Shown here piece by piece: positions 32,869-42,045 of a stretch of DNA of 52,912 nt; positions within the stretch are counted from its first letter, which is position 1, and every line of letters starts with the position of its first letter. The notes beneath the pieces were generated by a model. That model searched no databases. It was not told the DNA's origin and worked only from the letters and a program-made list of their open reading frames with translations. The translations under genes and the position numbers were made by a program. The DNA is from an uncultured Parabacteroides sp. (GTDB taxonomy: Bacteria; Bacteroidota; Bacteroidia; Bacteroidales; Tannerellaceae): NCBI GenBank assembly GCA_937894065.1, contig CALCST010000004.1, forward strand, positions 1 through 52,912. The letters are read 5' to 3'.

Positions 32869-33444
32869 TTATTTCTTTAAAAAAGCGCTAAGCTTCTTGA
32901 CAGCTTCGGCACGATGGCTGATTTTGTTCTTTATATCGTTGCCTAATTCTGCAAAAGTAAGATCATAGCCTTCCGGAACGAAAATCGGGTCATAACCGAA
33001 TCCGCTGTCACCACGTTTCTCCTCGATTATATTACCTTTTACTATGCCTTCGAATGTATATTCTTTTCCGTCGAGCAGTAAAGCGATAACAGTGCGGAAA
33101 CGGGCTTTTCTGTTTTCCTTGCCTTCCATTTCATGGAGTAATTTCTTCATATTTGCCTCAGAATCGTGACCCGGACCGGCATAGCGGGCGGAGAAAACAC
33201 CGGGAGCGTTGTTGAGGGCTTCAACTTCAAGACCTGTATCGTCGGCAAAGCAATCCATACCGAATTTGTCTTTTATATATTGTGCTTTCTGCATAGCGTT
33301 GCCTTCCAGCGTGTCGGCAGTTTCCGGAATATCATCGTGGCAGCCTATTTCCTTCAGACTGGCAATTTGGAAATCATTGCCAAGGATGGCTCTTACTTCT
33401 TCTAGTTTGTGTGCATTGTTGGTTGCAAATACTAAAGTTTTCAT
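32869..33444 (-). CDS. rdgB: XTP/dITP diphosphatase (RdgB/HAM1 family)
   Basis: 191 residues from the ATG at 33444, which begins MKTLVFATNNAHKLEEVRAI, the conserved substrate loop of the family. CFADDTGLEVEALNNAPGVF holds the catalytic acidic residues and ARYAGPGHDSEANMKKLL follows. GDSGFGYDPIFVPEG and NKISHRAEAVKKL complete the signature. It removes ITP, XTP and their deoxy forms from the nucleotide pool. The longer frame from 33477 adds MYKNKNIIIKT, which is untypical. A TATTTTTG word (minus strand, 33482-33475) fits a -7 box, without a matching TTG. Confidence 0.95.
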   Translation of the reverse strand: MKTLVFATNNAHKLEEVRAILGNDFQIASLKEIGCHDDIPETADTLEGNAMQKAQYIKDKFGMDCFADDTGLEVEALNNAPGVFSARYAGPGHDSEANMKKLLHEMEGKENRKARFRTVIALLLDGKEYTFEGIVKGNIIEEKRGDSGFGYDPIFVPEGYDLTFAELGNDIKNKISHRAEAVKKLSAFLKK

Positions 33445-33589
33445 TGTCTTTATGATTATGTTTTTATTTTTGTACAAAAATACGGTTTTACAATTGTTTT
33501 ACGTTATATAGATATAATATTAATTCTGGTCTCGTTGGCTCTGTTTGATTTAAAGTTGACGAGGCATCAGAGACAAGTTGATAAATAAA

Positions 33590-35095
33590 ATGAAAAGGAA
33601 CAGTTTCCGATATATTAGTTTCAGTTTTATATCAGCATTGCTGATAGCCTTGCTTTTTACATCGTCCGATTTCGTTTCAATGCCTGTTCAGTCGTTGAAA
33701 GACGTTGTGATAGTCGGAATGCAATGGGGCGTTATGCTCGCTGCTCTTTTTGCCCTGATGCTGGTGATAGCTTCGGCAAGATTGCTGTTTGCTGTTTCTT
33801 TTCCTGTTATTACGGTTCTCAGTGCCACACTTACCTATTTCCGTTACACCATGAATGCCGTGCTTACTCCTATGATATTGGATGCGGCGCTCGACAATGA
33901 CATACAGACATCTGCCGACCTGGTTTCTCCCGGTCTTATTATGCTTCTTCTGTTTACCGGAATCATATCATTCTTCTGGTGCAGATACAGATGGAAACAT
34001 ATAAGCAATGAAAAACCTTTGGTCTCGGTAGTCGTCGGATTGGCAGGATTGTTTATCCTTACTGGTATCGACAAACTGAGCCGTCCGATATCAGAACGTA
34101 TTCCTTTCAATATTTATTATACTGTCAGCAGATATTTAGAAGAAAAAGAGGCTTTGAGCAGTGAAAGGATAGATTTAAGTGAAGGAGCTTTCTGCAAGGA
34201 GGATTCTCTTACTGTTGTTCTTGTAATCGGTGAATCGCTGCGCCCGGACCATTTGGGAATAAACGGTTATGAAAGAAATACAACACCAAAACTACAGGCA
34301 GAGAATATCATATCTTTCCCGTCTGTATATACTCATCAAACATACACGATGCGCAGTATTCCGCATTTGCTGACTCGTGCGGACAGTTCTGATTTCAACA
34401 GAGCCTACACCGAGAAATCATTTGTTCATATATTCAATCATTGCGGATTTGAATCTTTCTGGCTGGCAAATCAGGAGCCTGCAAAGACATTCGTATCTTT
34501 TATGAATGAATGCGACAATCTGGAATATGCCAATATAAACAAATCATCATACGTTTATGACAAGTGGCTGGACAAAGATTTGTTGCCATTGCTGGACAAA
34601 GCTCTGTCCTCATCTCATGAAAGAAAACTTATAATCCTTCACACAATAGGTTCGCATTGGTGGTATAATTCGCATTTCGATGAAGAAACAACAATGTTCA
34701 AGCCGATAGTGAAAAGCCGAGTTATTTCTTCTTGTACTCCTGAAGAAATGATAAATTCATATGACAATACTGTTGTATATACAGATTATTTCCTTTCGGA
34801 AGTCATAAAACGTTTGAGGAATGAAAAGGCTGTAATGATATTTCAGTCCGACCACGGAGAAGCATTAGGCGAAGACGGAATATGGCTTCACGCCTCCGAA
34901 ACAGAAGCAGCTCATTATGCTGCCGGCTTTGTATGGATGTCGGATTCTTACAGTGAAAGTTTTCCTGATTACAGGGCGAAGGTTGAAGATAACAGTAAAA
35001 AAAGAATCAGAACTGATTACCTCTTTCACTCCATATTGGATGCAGCAGGAATCAGTTCTGATTATATAGATTATACTTTGAGTATATTCAGATAG
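33590..35095 (+). CDS. Phosphoethanolamine transferase-like sulfatase-fold membrane protein (EptA family)
   Basis: 501 residues from the ATG at 33590. Membrane segments are visible at about 11-28, 38-65, 66-88 and 108-127, and another at about 143-160. The catalytic domain of sulfatase/alkaline-phosphatase type starts at about 195 (VVLVIGESLRPDHLGINGYE). THQTYTMRSIPHLLTR contains the likely Thr nucleophile and SDHGEALGE the metal-binding Asp-His. EptA-type enzymes move phosphoethanolamine to lipid A or other glycans and can confer resistance to cationic peptides. The gene lies in reverse orientation between yitT and rdgB, with octamer-type repeats on both sides, as if inserted there. The frame extends upstream to a TTG at 33578, which I do not prefer. 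Confidence 0.85.
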   Translation: MKRNSFRYISFSFISALLIALLFTSSDFVSMPVQSLKDVVIVGMQWGVMLAALFALMLVIASARLLFAVSFPVITVLSATLTYFRYTMNAVLTPMILDAALDNDIQTSADLVSPGLIMLLLFTGIISFFWCRYRWKHISNEKPLVSVVVGLAGLFILTGIDKLSRPISERIPFNIYYTVSRYLEEKEALSSERIDLSEGAFCKEDSLTVVLVIGESLRPDHLGINGYERNTTPKLQAENIISFPSVYTHQTYTMRSIPHLLTRADSSDFNRAYTEKSFVHIFNHCGFESFWLANQEPAKTFVSFMNECDNLEYANINKSSYVYDKWLDKDLLPLLDKALSSSHERKLIILHTIGSHWWYNSHFDEETTMFKPIVKSRVISSCTPEEMINSYDNTVVYTDYFLSEVIKRLRNEKAVMIFQSDHGEALGEDGIWLHASETEAAHYAAGFVWMSDSYSESFPDYRAKVEDNSKKRIRTDYLFHSILDAAGISSDYIDYTLSIFR

Positions 35096-35117
35096 AAATA
35101 CAAAGGATAAATTCTTA

Positions 35118-35184
35118 AGCTTATTAGTTGACGAGGAAAATAACCTGTAGCCTTGTCAACTTGTCGACTTGTTAACTTGTCAAC
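35118..35184 (+). repeat. Octamer-type repeat between the EptA-like gene and yitT-like gene
   Basis: GTTGACGAGG words are followed by CCTGTAGCCTTGTCAACTT, which matches the end of the 40-bp module, then units TTGTCGAC, TTGTTAAC and TTGTCAAC. No start codon follows in this orientation; the array lies between two convergent genes. It shows that the family is not restricted to leaders. Confidence 0.75.
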
Positions 35185-35188
35185 TGTA

Positions 35189-36067
35189 TCACGCCTTAAT
35201 CGGATCAAATCCTTCACCAAACACACCTCTCGTCGGGCTCTGCGAAATAAAGGCATTGTGATCTATTCGTTTCACCAGTCTGAACACTGTAACAGATTCA
35301 GATTTGCGGGCAACAACCATAACCACTTTTACAGGTTTTTTGGAATATCCGCCAGTTCCGTCCAGAATTGTACAACCTCGTCCAAGTTCGTTGATTATAC
35401 GATCTGCAATTTCGTCGTGCTTTTGCGAGAAAATGAAGAATTGCACGGATTCACGTGAACCATTGACTACTTGGTCGATCATATAATTGCTGACAACCAT
35501 TTCAACGAAACCAAAAACAATCTTTTCAACATCATGGAACAATATATATGATGAACCGATGATTACGAAATCGAGCATAAGCATTGCTCTACCGATAGAT
35601 ATATTCTTATATTTCGTTATGATTGCGCCAATTATATCAGTACCACCCGTACTTCCGTTTGATGCAAATATAAGTCCCAGACCTGTACCGCAAAGCAAAC
35701 CACCAATGATGATACACATAAACGGCTCATTCTTGATAATAGGTTCAGTGAATATATTCTCAAACAGAGTAAGTGATGCGGAAAGCGAGAAAACTCCGAA
35801 AATAGTTTTTATCAAAAACTTCAGTCCGAGAATTTTCAGTGCTATTGCAAGCAGCAGGATATTTATTACAAAATAGGAAACAGAAACCGGAATCATTTGC
35901 CCGGTTGCAAAATATATCAGGGCGCAAAGACCGCTTAGACCACCTGTGATAATTTCATTAGACAAGATAAAACCGTTGAAGCCGAAACCATAGATTAATG
36001 TGCCGACAATAATCATCAGATAATCACGCAGATCATATTTGTCTAGACTTGATTTTAAGAATTGCAT
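35189..36067 (-). CDS. YitT-family membrane protein (DUF161/DUF2179)
   Basis: 292 residues. About five membrane segments fill residues 15-185 (TLIYGFGFNGFILSNEIITG, GLSGLCALIYFATG, SYFVINILLLAIALKILG, then GGLLCGTGLGLIFASNGSTG with the family motif GGTDIIG). The soluble C-terminal DUF2179 domain follows (about 200-290, FFIFSQKHDEIADRIINELG, GCTILDGTGGYS, KVVMVVARKSE). The family is widespread and its function is unsettled. It lies downstream of leuS on the same strand, separated by 171 bp that hold a hairpin-ended element. Confidence 0.92.
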   Translation of the reverse strand: MQFLKSSLDKYDLRDYLMIIVGTLIYGFGFNGFILSNEIITGGLSGLCALIYFATGQMIPVSVSYFVINILLLAIALKILGLKFLIKTIFGVFSLSASLTLFENIFTEPIIKNEPFMCIIIGGLLCGTGLGLIFASNGSTGGTDIIGAIITKYKNISIGRAMLMLDFVIIGSSYILFHDVEKIVFGFVEMVVSNYMIDQVVNGSRESVQFFIFSQKHDEIADRIINELGRGCTILDGTGGYSKKPVKVVMVVARKSESVTVFRLVKRIDHNAFISQSPTRGVFGEGFDPIKA

Positions 36068-36100
36068 AACTGCCTCCTTTCTATAATTGTTGATATTTTT

Positions 36101-36221
36101 AAGTTTTGCAGGTTACTTAATTTAACAAGTTTATAAGGAAATAAGACAAGTATTTATAATTATACTAGTCAATTTGTGCCTTTGTTAACTTGTCTCCTTA
36201 ATAATTTAACCTGCAAAACTT
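36101..36221. repeat. Hairpin-ended intergenic element between leuS and the yitT-like gene
   Basis: Perfect 15-bp arms AAGTTTTGCAGGTTA (36101-36115) and TAACCTGCAAAACTT (36207-36221) enclose 91 bp containing TTAACAAG and TTGTTAACTTGTC words. The arm differs from that of the element at 29272 (AAGTTTCGCAAG) in both strands at once, so pairing is preserved while the sequence changes. Confidence 0.75.
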
Positions 36222-36238
36222 CAGTATTTATTAAATCC

Positions 36239-39070
36239 TTATCCGATTACGATATTCACAATCTTCTTCGGAACAACGATAATCTTCTTCACGCTCTTAC
36301 CTTCCAGCCATTTAGCAGAATTTTCGTGTTCCAAAGCAGCCTTTTCGATATCTTCTTTCGACATATCAGCCGGCAATTCAAGATTGAAGCGAGCTTTACC
36401 GTTGAAAGAAATTGCATATACAGCTGTGTTCTCAATCAGATATTTTTCTTCAAATTTAGGCCAAGCTGCATCGCAAACAGTTGTTTCGTTGCCCAGTTTA
36501 TGCCACAATTCTTCTGCGATATGTGGAGCAAACGGAGCAAGAATAACCATCAACGGTTCGAGAATGCTCTTCTTGCTGCACTTCATTGAAGTAAGTTCGT
36601 TTATACAAATCATAAACGCACTGATTGAAGTGTTGTATGAGAAGTTTTCTATATCTGTTGTTACTTTCTTGATTAGCTTATGCAATGATTTCAATTCTTC
36701 AGCAGTTGGCTCTGCATCTGTTACCTGCCAGTCTGTACGGCTGTAGAACAATGACCACAATTTCTTCAAGAAGCGGTGAACACCGTCGATACCATTTGTA
36801 TCCCAAGGCTTAGACTGTTCAATCGGACCAAGGAACATTTCATACAAACGTAAAGTGTCAGCACCATAACGCTCAACTATTACATCAGGGTTAACCACGT
36901 TGAACATTGATTTTGACATCTTTTCAACTGCCCATCCGCAAACGTATTTGCCATCTTCAAGAATGAATTCTGCGTTGTTATATTCCGGACGCCAGTTCTT
37001 GAATGCTTCAACATCAAGAATATCGTTTGATACGATGTTAACGTCAACATGAAGCGGAGTAACATCATACTGATCTTTCAATCCGAGAGAAACAAAAGTA
37101 TTAGTATCTTTTATACGATAAACGAAGTTTGAACGTCCCTGAATCATACCTTGGTTAACCAATTTCTGGAATGGTTCTTCTTTCACGCTGAAACCAAGAT
37201 CGTGAAGGAATTTGTTCCAGAAACGAGAATAAATCAAGTGACCTGTAGCGTGTTCTGTACCGCCTACATACAAGTCAACATTCTGCCAGTATTCATCAGC
37301 TTCTTTTGAAACCAAAGCTTCGTCGTTGTGCGGATCCATGTAGCGCAAGTAATAAGCACTTGAACCTGCAAAGCCCGGCATTGTGTTCAGCTCAAGAGGG
37401 AAAACAGTCTTGTTGTCAATCAAAGAATTTTCAACAACTTCTCCGGTTTCAATATTCCAAGCCCATTTTGTTGCATGTCCCAATGGAGGCTCGCCGCTTT
37501 CAGTAGGCAAGAACTTAGCTACCTCAGGCAGTTCCAAAGGCAATTTGCTTTCGTCAATCATATAAGGCATACCGTCTTTGTAATATACAGGGAACGGTTC
37601 GCCCCAATAACGCTGGCGAGAGAAAATAGCATCACGCAAACGGTAGTTTACTTTTACTCGTCCAAGCTGATGCTCTTTTACATATTTCTTTGTTGCAGCA
37701 ATAGCTTCTTTGATAGTCAGTCCGTTCAAAGACAAATCGCAATATGGAGTAACGCCTGCTTTCGGTGAGTTGCAAACAATACCTTCTTTTGCGTCAAAGC
37801 TTTCTTCGCTTACGTCGCAACCTTCAACAAGCGGAACAATAGGCAAATTGAAATGTTTTGCGAAAGCATAGTCACGGCTGTCGTGTGCAGGAACGGCCAT
37901 GATAGCACCTGTTCCGTAACCAGCCAATACGTAGTCGCTAATCCATACCGGAACAGAATCGCCTGTAAATGGATTGATTGCGTATGAACCGCTGAAAACA
38001 CCAGTCACACGGCGGTCAGCAATACGTTCGCGTTCTGTACGTTTCTTTGTACGGTCCAGATAAGCTTCCACTTCAGCCTTCTGTTCTTCAGTAGTAAGCA
38101 TTGGAACCAATTCGCTTTCCGGAGCCAACACCATGAATGTAACACCGAACATAGTATCCGCACGAGTAGTAAAGATAGTAAATTCGATGTCGCTATCTTT
38201 CACACGGAAACGAACTTCAGTACCTTCAGAACGTCCAATCCAGTTACGCTGAGTTTCTTTCAATGAATCTGTCCAGTCCACATTGTCCAAACCATCCAAC
38301 AAACGCTGTGCGTAAGCAGAAACACGCAAACACCACTGGCGCATCTTCTTCTGTACTACAGGATGACCACCACGCTCAGAAACACCGTCAACAACTTCGT
38401 CGTTAGCCAACACTGTTCCCAAAGCCGGACACCAGTTTACCATTGTTTCGCCAAGGTAAGCGATACGATAGTTCATCAATATTTCCTGCTGTTCCTTTTC
38501 GCTCTTAGCTTTCCATTCATCAGCAGTGAAAGAAAGTTCTTCGCTGCAAGCTACATCCAGCCCTTCAGTACCTTTCTGTTCGAAATGCTCGATAAGCATG
38601 CTGATAGGCTGAGCTTTCTGGCAAGAATTGCAATAGAAGCTGTTGAACATCTTCTGGAAAGCCCACTGGGTCCAGTGATAATATTTAGGGTCGCAAGTGC
38701 GGACTTCGCGGTCCCAGTCAAAGCTGAAACCAATCTTGTCCAACTGTTCGCGATAACGGTTGATATTGTTTACAGTTGTAATAGCCGGATGCTGGCCAGT
38801 CTGAATAGCATACTGTTCTGCTGGCAGACCGTAAGCATCGTAACCCATAGGATGCAACACGTTATATCCCTGAAGACGTTTGTAGCGTGAGTAAATATCT
38901 GAAGCGATATATCCCAGCGGATGTCCTACGTGCAAACCTGCTCCTGATGGATAAGGGAACATATCCAGCACATAATATTTCGGTTTATCGTTTTTCTCAA
39001 CTTTATAAACCTTGTTGGCGATCCAGTATTCGCGCCATTTCTTTTCAATTTCTCTGAAATTGTAATCCAT
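36239..39070 (-). CDS. leuS: Leucyl-tRNA synthetase
   Basis: 943 residues, class I synthetase. The HIGH motif is PYPSGAGLHVGHPLGY (about 39-54), the CP1 editing domain lies around 225-420 with FTTRADTMFGVTF, and KMSKS appears as EKMSKSMFNVVNP near residue 720. An anticodon-binding helical domain and a short C-terminal domain follow. It charges tRNA-Leu in the cytoplasm and is essential. The start is supported by MDYNFREIEKKWREYW, typical of the family. A TACTTTTG -7 word lies 57-64 bp upstream. Confidence 0.97.
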   Translation of the reverse strand: MDYNFREIEKKWREYWIANKVYKVEKNDKPKYYVLDMFPYPSGAGLHVGHPLGYIASDIYSRYKRLQGYNVLHPMGYDAYGLPAEQYAIQTGQHPAITTVNNINRYREQLDKIGFSFDWDREVRTCDPKYYHWTQWAFQKMFNSFYCNSCQKAQPISMLIEHFEQKGTEGLDVACSEELSFTADEWKAKSEKEQQEILMNYRIAYLGETMVNWCPALGTVLANDEVVDGVSERGGHPVVQKKMRQWCLRVSAYAQRLLDGLDNVDWTDSLKETQRNWIGRSEGTEVRFRVKDSDIEFTIFTTRADTMFGVTFMVLAPESELVPMLTTEEQKAEVEAYLDRTKKRTERERIADRRVTGVFSGSYAINPFTGDSVPVWISDYVLAGYGTGAIMAVPAHDSRDYAFAKHFNLPIVPLVEGCDVSEESFDAKEGIVCNSPKAGVTPYCDLSLNGLTIKEAIAATKKYVKEHQLGRVKVNYRLRDAIFSRQRYWGEPFPVYYKDGMPYMIDESKLPLELPEVAKFLPTESGEPPLGHATKWAWNIETGEVVENSLIDNKTVFPLELNTMPGFAGSSAYYLRYMDPHNDEALVSKEADEYWQNVDLYVGGTEHATGHLIYSRFWNKFLHDLGFSVKEEPFQKLVNQGMIQGRSNFVYRIKDTNTFVSLGLKDQYDVTPLHVDVNIVSNDILDVEAFKNWRPEYNNAEFILEDGKYVCGWAVEKMSKSMFNVVNPDVIVERYGADTLRLYEMFLGPIEQSKPWDTNGIDGVHRFLKKLWSLFYSRTDWQVTDAEPTAEELKSLHKLIKKVTTDIENFSYNTSISAFMICINELTSMKCSKKSILEPLMVILAPFAPHIAEELWHKLGNETTVCDAAWPKFEEKYLIENTAVYAISFNGKARFNLELPADMSKEDIEKAALEHENSAKWLEGKSVKKIIVVPKKIVNIVIG

Positions 39071-39126
39071 AACTTTTATATGTCGTTTTTTATGTTATTC
39101 TTTTGTAAGAATGAAGAGTAATGCTG

Positions 39127-39134
39127 CAAAAGTA
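39127..39134 (-). promoter_or_regulatory. Probable -7 box of the leuS promoter
   Basis: TACTTTTG on the minus strand (39134-39127) agrees with TAnnTTTG and lies at a suitable distance from the leuS ATG. No TTG is found 19-20 bp upstream, so only half of the consensus is present. Confidence 0.5.
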
Positions 39135-39221
39135 CATAAAACATTCTTAATATATTTAAGTTTCACCAGTGTAAATTCGTTTAACTCTTAAGTAACGGTT
39201 TATTTAACTTCATAAACAAAA

Positions 39222-39285
39222 CACAGAGACACATAGACACTGAGTTTTTTATCTCAAAACTTTTCAGTGTCTTTGCGCCTCTGTG
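39222..39285. repeat. Imperfect inverted repeat between SDR and leuS genes
   Basis: Arms of 22 bp (39222-39243 and 39264-39285) match in 19 positions, beginning CACAGAG and ending CTCTGTG, with further TGAG/CTCA pairing inside. The CACAGAG/CTCTGTG words also occur in decayed form near 4561. No gene is visible in 39071-39337. Either a terminator for leftward transcripts or a small repetitive element is possible. Confidence 0.6.
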
Positions 39286-39337
39286 ATTGAGTAAATTTGT
39301 TTTTAACCTTGTTTCCGTAGCCTTGTTCCTTTTAAAC

Positions 39338-40099
39338 TTACCTTGCCACAAGTCCTCCATCCACAAGATAATGACCTCCGGTACAGAAACTTGAAGCGTC
39401 TGAAGCAAGGAAATAAATCACTTCAGCCACTTCTTTAGGTTCGCCGGCAGAACCACGTGCATAAAGTGAGTTTTCAGTTTTCCAATAATCTTCTATATTA
39501 CAGTTGTTAACCTTTGCAAAGTCCGCAAACAGATTGTCAACAAGAGAAGTTCGTATAGTTCCTGCGCAAACTGCATTTACACGGATATTCTTAGGTCCGA
39601 GGTCAATTGACAGGCTTCGCGTGATTTGACCTAAAGCCCCTTTTGTCAATCCGTAAGCGAAACTGTTTGCCTTGCCTATAAACCATTGGTCGGAGGCGTT
39701 GATTACTATTGTTCCGCCACCATTACTGATAATATGAGGCACAGCTTCACGGAGAGTGTTTACCGTTCCGTAAATATTTGTTTGTATCATCAAATCAAGT
39801 TCTTCGTCTTCAATGTCGAGCAAAGTGTTGCAACGGTGTATTCCTGCATTGGCAACTACACTGTCCAAATTCCCGAACTTTTCAACAGTAGCTTCTACGG
39901 CATGTTTTATGTCAGCCCGTTTTTTTGTGTCACCTTCAATAAATAGTAAATGCTTGTCATTAGATAGTTTTTCCATTAATTCAGAGGCAGCTTTGGCGTT
40001 GATATCCATAAACCCTACATTCCAACCCTGTGTTAGAAATTTCTCTACTGAAGCGGCTCCTATTCCTGTTGAGCCGCCGGTAATAAATACAGTTTTCAT
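39338..40099 (-). CDS. Short-chain dehydrogenase/reductase
   Basis: 253 residues of the classical SDR fold. The cofactor loop is TGGSTGIGAAS (about 7-17), an acidic residue in FMDINAKAAS suggests NAD(H) preference, and NAG appears in VVANAGIHRC. The catalytic set is Ser in VINASDQWF and Tyr-x-x-x-Lys in FAYGLTKGAL. AGTIRTSLVDNL and GHYLVDGGLVAR end the protein. The substrate is unknown. It is divergent from a Crp-type regulator gene (106 bp gap with a -7 box on each strand) that may control it. Confidence 0.92.
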   Translation of the reverse strand: MKTVFITGGSTGIGAASVEKFLTQGWNVGFMDINAKAASELMEKLSNDKHLLFIEGDTKKRADIKHAVEATVEKFGNLDSVVANAGIHRCNTLLDIEDEELDLMIQTNIYGTVNTLREAVPHIISNGGGTIVINASDQWFIGKANSFAYGLTKGALGQITRSLSIDLGPKNIRVNAVCAGTIRTSLVDNLFADFAKVNNCNIEDYWKTENSLYARGSAGEPKEVAEVIYFLASDASSFCTGGHYLVDGGLVAR

Positions 40100-40127
40100 A
40101 TAGTAAAAATTTATAAGTCCTTGTTTA

Positions 40128-40177
40128 CAAATATAGAATATATCAATTATAATATTCCTTATTTCTGTGTATTTTTG
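40128..40177. promoter_or_regulatory. Divergent -7 boxes between SDR and Crp-type genes
   Basis: TATATTTG on the minus strand (40135-40128) serves the SDR gene and TATTTTTG on the plus strand (40170-40177) serves the Crp-type gene, whose ATG at 40206 lies about 22 bp after the expected start of transcription. Neither has a TTG at the consensus distance, as expected for promoters needing an activator. The intervening 34 bp are A/T-rich. Confidence 0.55.
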
Positions 40178-40205
40178 TCTTTATAGAAAAAGCACAGAAC
40201 CAAAG

Positions 40206-40769
40206 ATGAATAATATAATTGAAAAAATGACTTCCATATGTCCAGTTTCGGATGAGACATTGCAGGCTTTAAAAGAAAAACTGACATTATGCCATTTCCC
40301 AAAACGCTACCAGTTGGTCAAGGAAAATACATTCTGCAAATCTGCTTATTTTCTTGAAGAAGGTATGACACGTTCGTTCTGGCTTGTAAACGGAGAAGAA
40401 ATAACTACTTCTTTTTCCACAGAGGGAGGAATTGTGTTCAGCATGGACGAGCTTTACTACAACAAGCCAAGTGAGGAATTTGTAGAAACACTGGAAGACA
40501 CTGTCGCTTATCGTATAGCTTTGAGTGATTTGCTTGAGCTGTTTCATACAAATATAGAGCTGGCTAACTGGGGACGTATAATCCATCAGGATGAATATCG
40601 CCGTTTGCACCGTTCCCATAAGGAACGTCTCACTTTACCGGCAAAGGAACGTTACGAAGAGTTCCAGCGTCAATTTCCGGAAGTATGCCGTCGAGCCAAT
40701 TTAGGATATATAGCGTCATATTTGGGAATTACTCCTTCAACCCTCAGCCGTATTCGCTCGCAAAAGTGA
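40206..40769 (+). CDS. Crp/Fnr-family transcriptional regulator
   Basis: 187 residues from the ATG at 40206. The N-terminal part (about 20-120) is a cyclic-nucleotide-binding-like beta roll (LCHFPKRYQLVKENTFCKSA, YFLEEGMTRSFWLVNGEEI). The C-terminal part (about 130-187) carries a short helix-turn-helix (NLGYIASYLGITPSTLSRIR) typical of Bacteroidetes Crp-like proteins. The ligand pocket lacks the Arg-Ser signature of cAMP-binding Crp, so the ligand is unknown. It is divergent from an SDR gene, its probable target. The frame extends to an ATG at 40167, but the -7 box at 40170 would lie inside that extension. Confidence 0.88.
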   Translation: MNNIIEKMTSICPVSDETLQALKEKLTLCHFPKRYQLVKENTFCKSAYFLEEGMTRSFWLVNGEEITTSFSTEGGIVFSMDELYYNKPSEEFVETLEDTVAYRIALSDLLELFHTNIELANWGRIIHQDEYRRLHRSHKERLTLPAKERYEEFQRQFPEVCRRANLGYIASYLGITPSTLSRIRSQK

Positions 40770-40881
40770 TACGGGAACAAAACTGATTTTGACTTAGAAC
40801 AAAAGAATTAGATATGCTTTTACTTACTTTTGCAACATCACCGGTGGCTTATTACAAACAACTTAAACCATTTTAAATATC

Positions 40882-42018
40882 ATGCAAAAAATATCCTCTG
40901 CATCATTTGCAGACACTAAACAACATTACGAGCTGTTGGACGGTCTCAGAGGTGTTGCCGCCCTTCTCGTAGTTTGCTATCACATTTTTGAAGGTTATGC
41001 CTTTGCCGGTGGAACAATGATTGAAAGCATCAATCACGGATACCTTGCTGTTGATTTCTTCTTTATGCTTTCGGGTTTTGTCATTGCTTATGCCTATGAT
41101 GAGCGTTGGAACAGAACACTGACCTTGAAGAGTTTCTTCAAACGTCGTCTGATACGTTTGCATCCTATGGTGGTCATGGGCGCTGTTCTTGGTTTCATAA
41201 CATATCTGATACAGGGAAGCGTTCAATGGAGTGGGGAACATATAGCGTTTTCTATGGTTATGCTTTCCTTGCTTTGTTCCATGTTGTTTATTCCAGCATA
41301 TCCGGGAGCAGGATATGAGGTGCGTGGCAATGGGGAAATGTTTCCTCTCAACGGACCAAGCTGGTCTTTGTTCTTCGAGTATATAGGCAACATTTTATAT
41401 GCATTGTTCATACGTAGATTGTCCAACAAAGGTTTGGGTGTGCTTGTCCTGCTTCTGGGAGTTGCGTGGAGCACATTTGCGTTGACCGATGCATCCGGTT
41501 ATCAAAGTATAGGAGTTGGTTGGACATTGGACGTGACAAATTTCTTCGGAGGTCTGCTTCGTATGCTTTTCCCGTTTACTATGGGAATGTTTCTGATGCG
41601 TAACTTCAGGGAAATACCTGTCAGAGGAGCCTTTTGGATATGTTCTTTAGTTCTTCTCCTTTTGTTTATTGTTCCTTTTGTTGAGGGCAATGAACCTGTA
41701 TTATGGAACGGAGCTTATGAGATGTTTTGTGTGATTCTTGTTTTTCCTGTTCTTATTCTTTTGGGCGCTTCAGGAAAAACAACAGACAAACGCTCAACTA
41801 TGATTTGCAAATTCCTCGGAGATTTGTCTTATCCTTTATATATCGTTCACTATCCTTTCATGTATTTGTTCTATGCATGGCTTATAAAGAATCAGCTCTT
41901 CACTTTTGCCGAAACGTGGTATGTTGCAATTCCTGTAGTCTGCTGGAATATAGTTTTGGCTTATATATGTTTGAAACTGTATGATGAGCCGCTGAGGAGA
42001 TGGTTGGCTAAGAGGTAA
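40882..42018 (+). CDS. Acyltransferase 3 family membrane protein
   Basis: 378 residues with about ten hydrophobic segments. LLDGLRGVAALLVVCYHIFE near the N-terminus holds the conserved Arg and His of the family; HGYLAVDFFFMLSGFVIAYA, FFKRRLIRLHPM and NGPSWSLFFEYIGNIL follow, and SYPLYIVHYPFMYLFYAW lies near the C-terminus. Such proteins transfer acetyl or other acyl groups to extracytoplasmic sugars (O-antigen, capsule, peptidoglycan). No glycan cluster is adjacent, so the acceptor is unknown. A TACTTTTG -7 word lies at 40825-40832, 50 bp upstream. Confidence 0.92.
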   Translation: MQKISSASFADTKQHYELLDGLRGVAALLVVCYHIFEGYAFAGGTMIESINHGYLAVDFFFMLSGFVIAYAYDERWNRTLTLKSFFKRRLIRLHPMVVMGAVLGFITYLIQGSVQWSGEHIAFSMVMLSLLCSMLFIPAYPGAGYEVRGNGEMFPLNGPSWSLFFEYIGNILYALFIRRLSNKGLGVLVLLLGVAWSTFALTDASGYQSIGVGWTLDVTNFFGGLLRMLFPFTMGMFLMRNFREIPVRGAFWICSLVLLLLFIVPFVEGNEPVLWNGAYEMFCVILVFPVLILLGASGKTTDKRSTMICKFLGDLSYPLYIVHYPFMYLFYAWLIKNQLFTFAETWYVAIPVVCWNIVLAYICLKLYDEPLRRWLAKR

Positions 42019-42045
42019 TTCGTAAAACAGAAAACTATATAAAGA

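Noticed and set aside
39222..39285. CACAGAG inverted repeat considered as insertion-sequence ends
   Set aside because: No transposase frame lies between the arms, which are only 20 bp apart.
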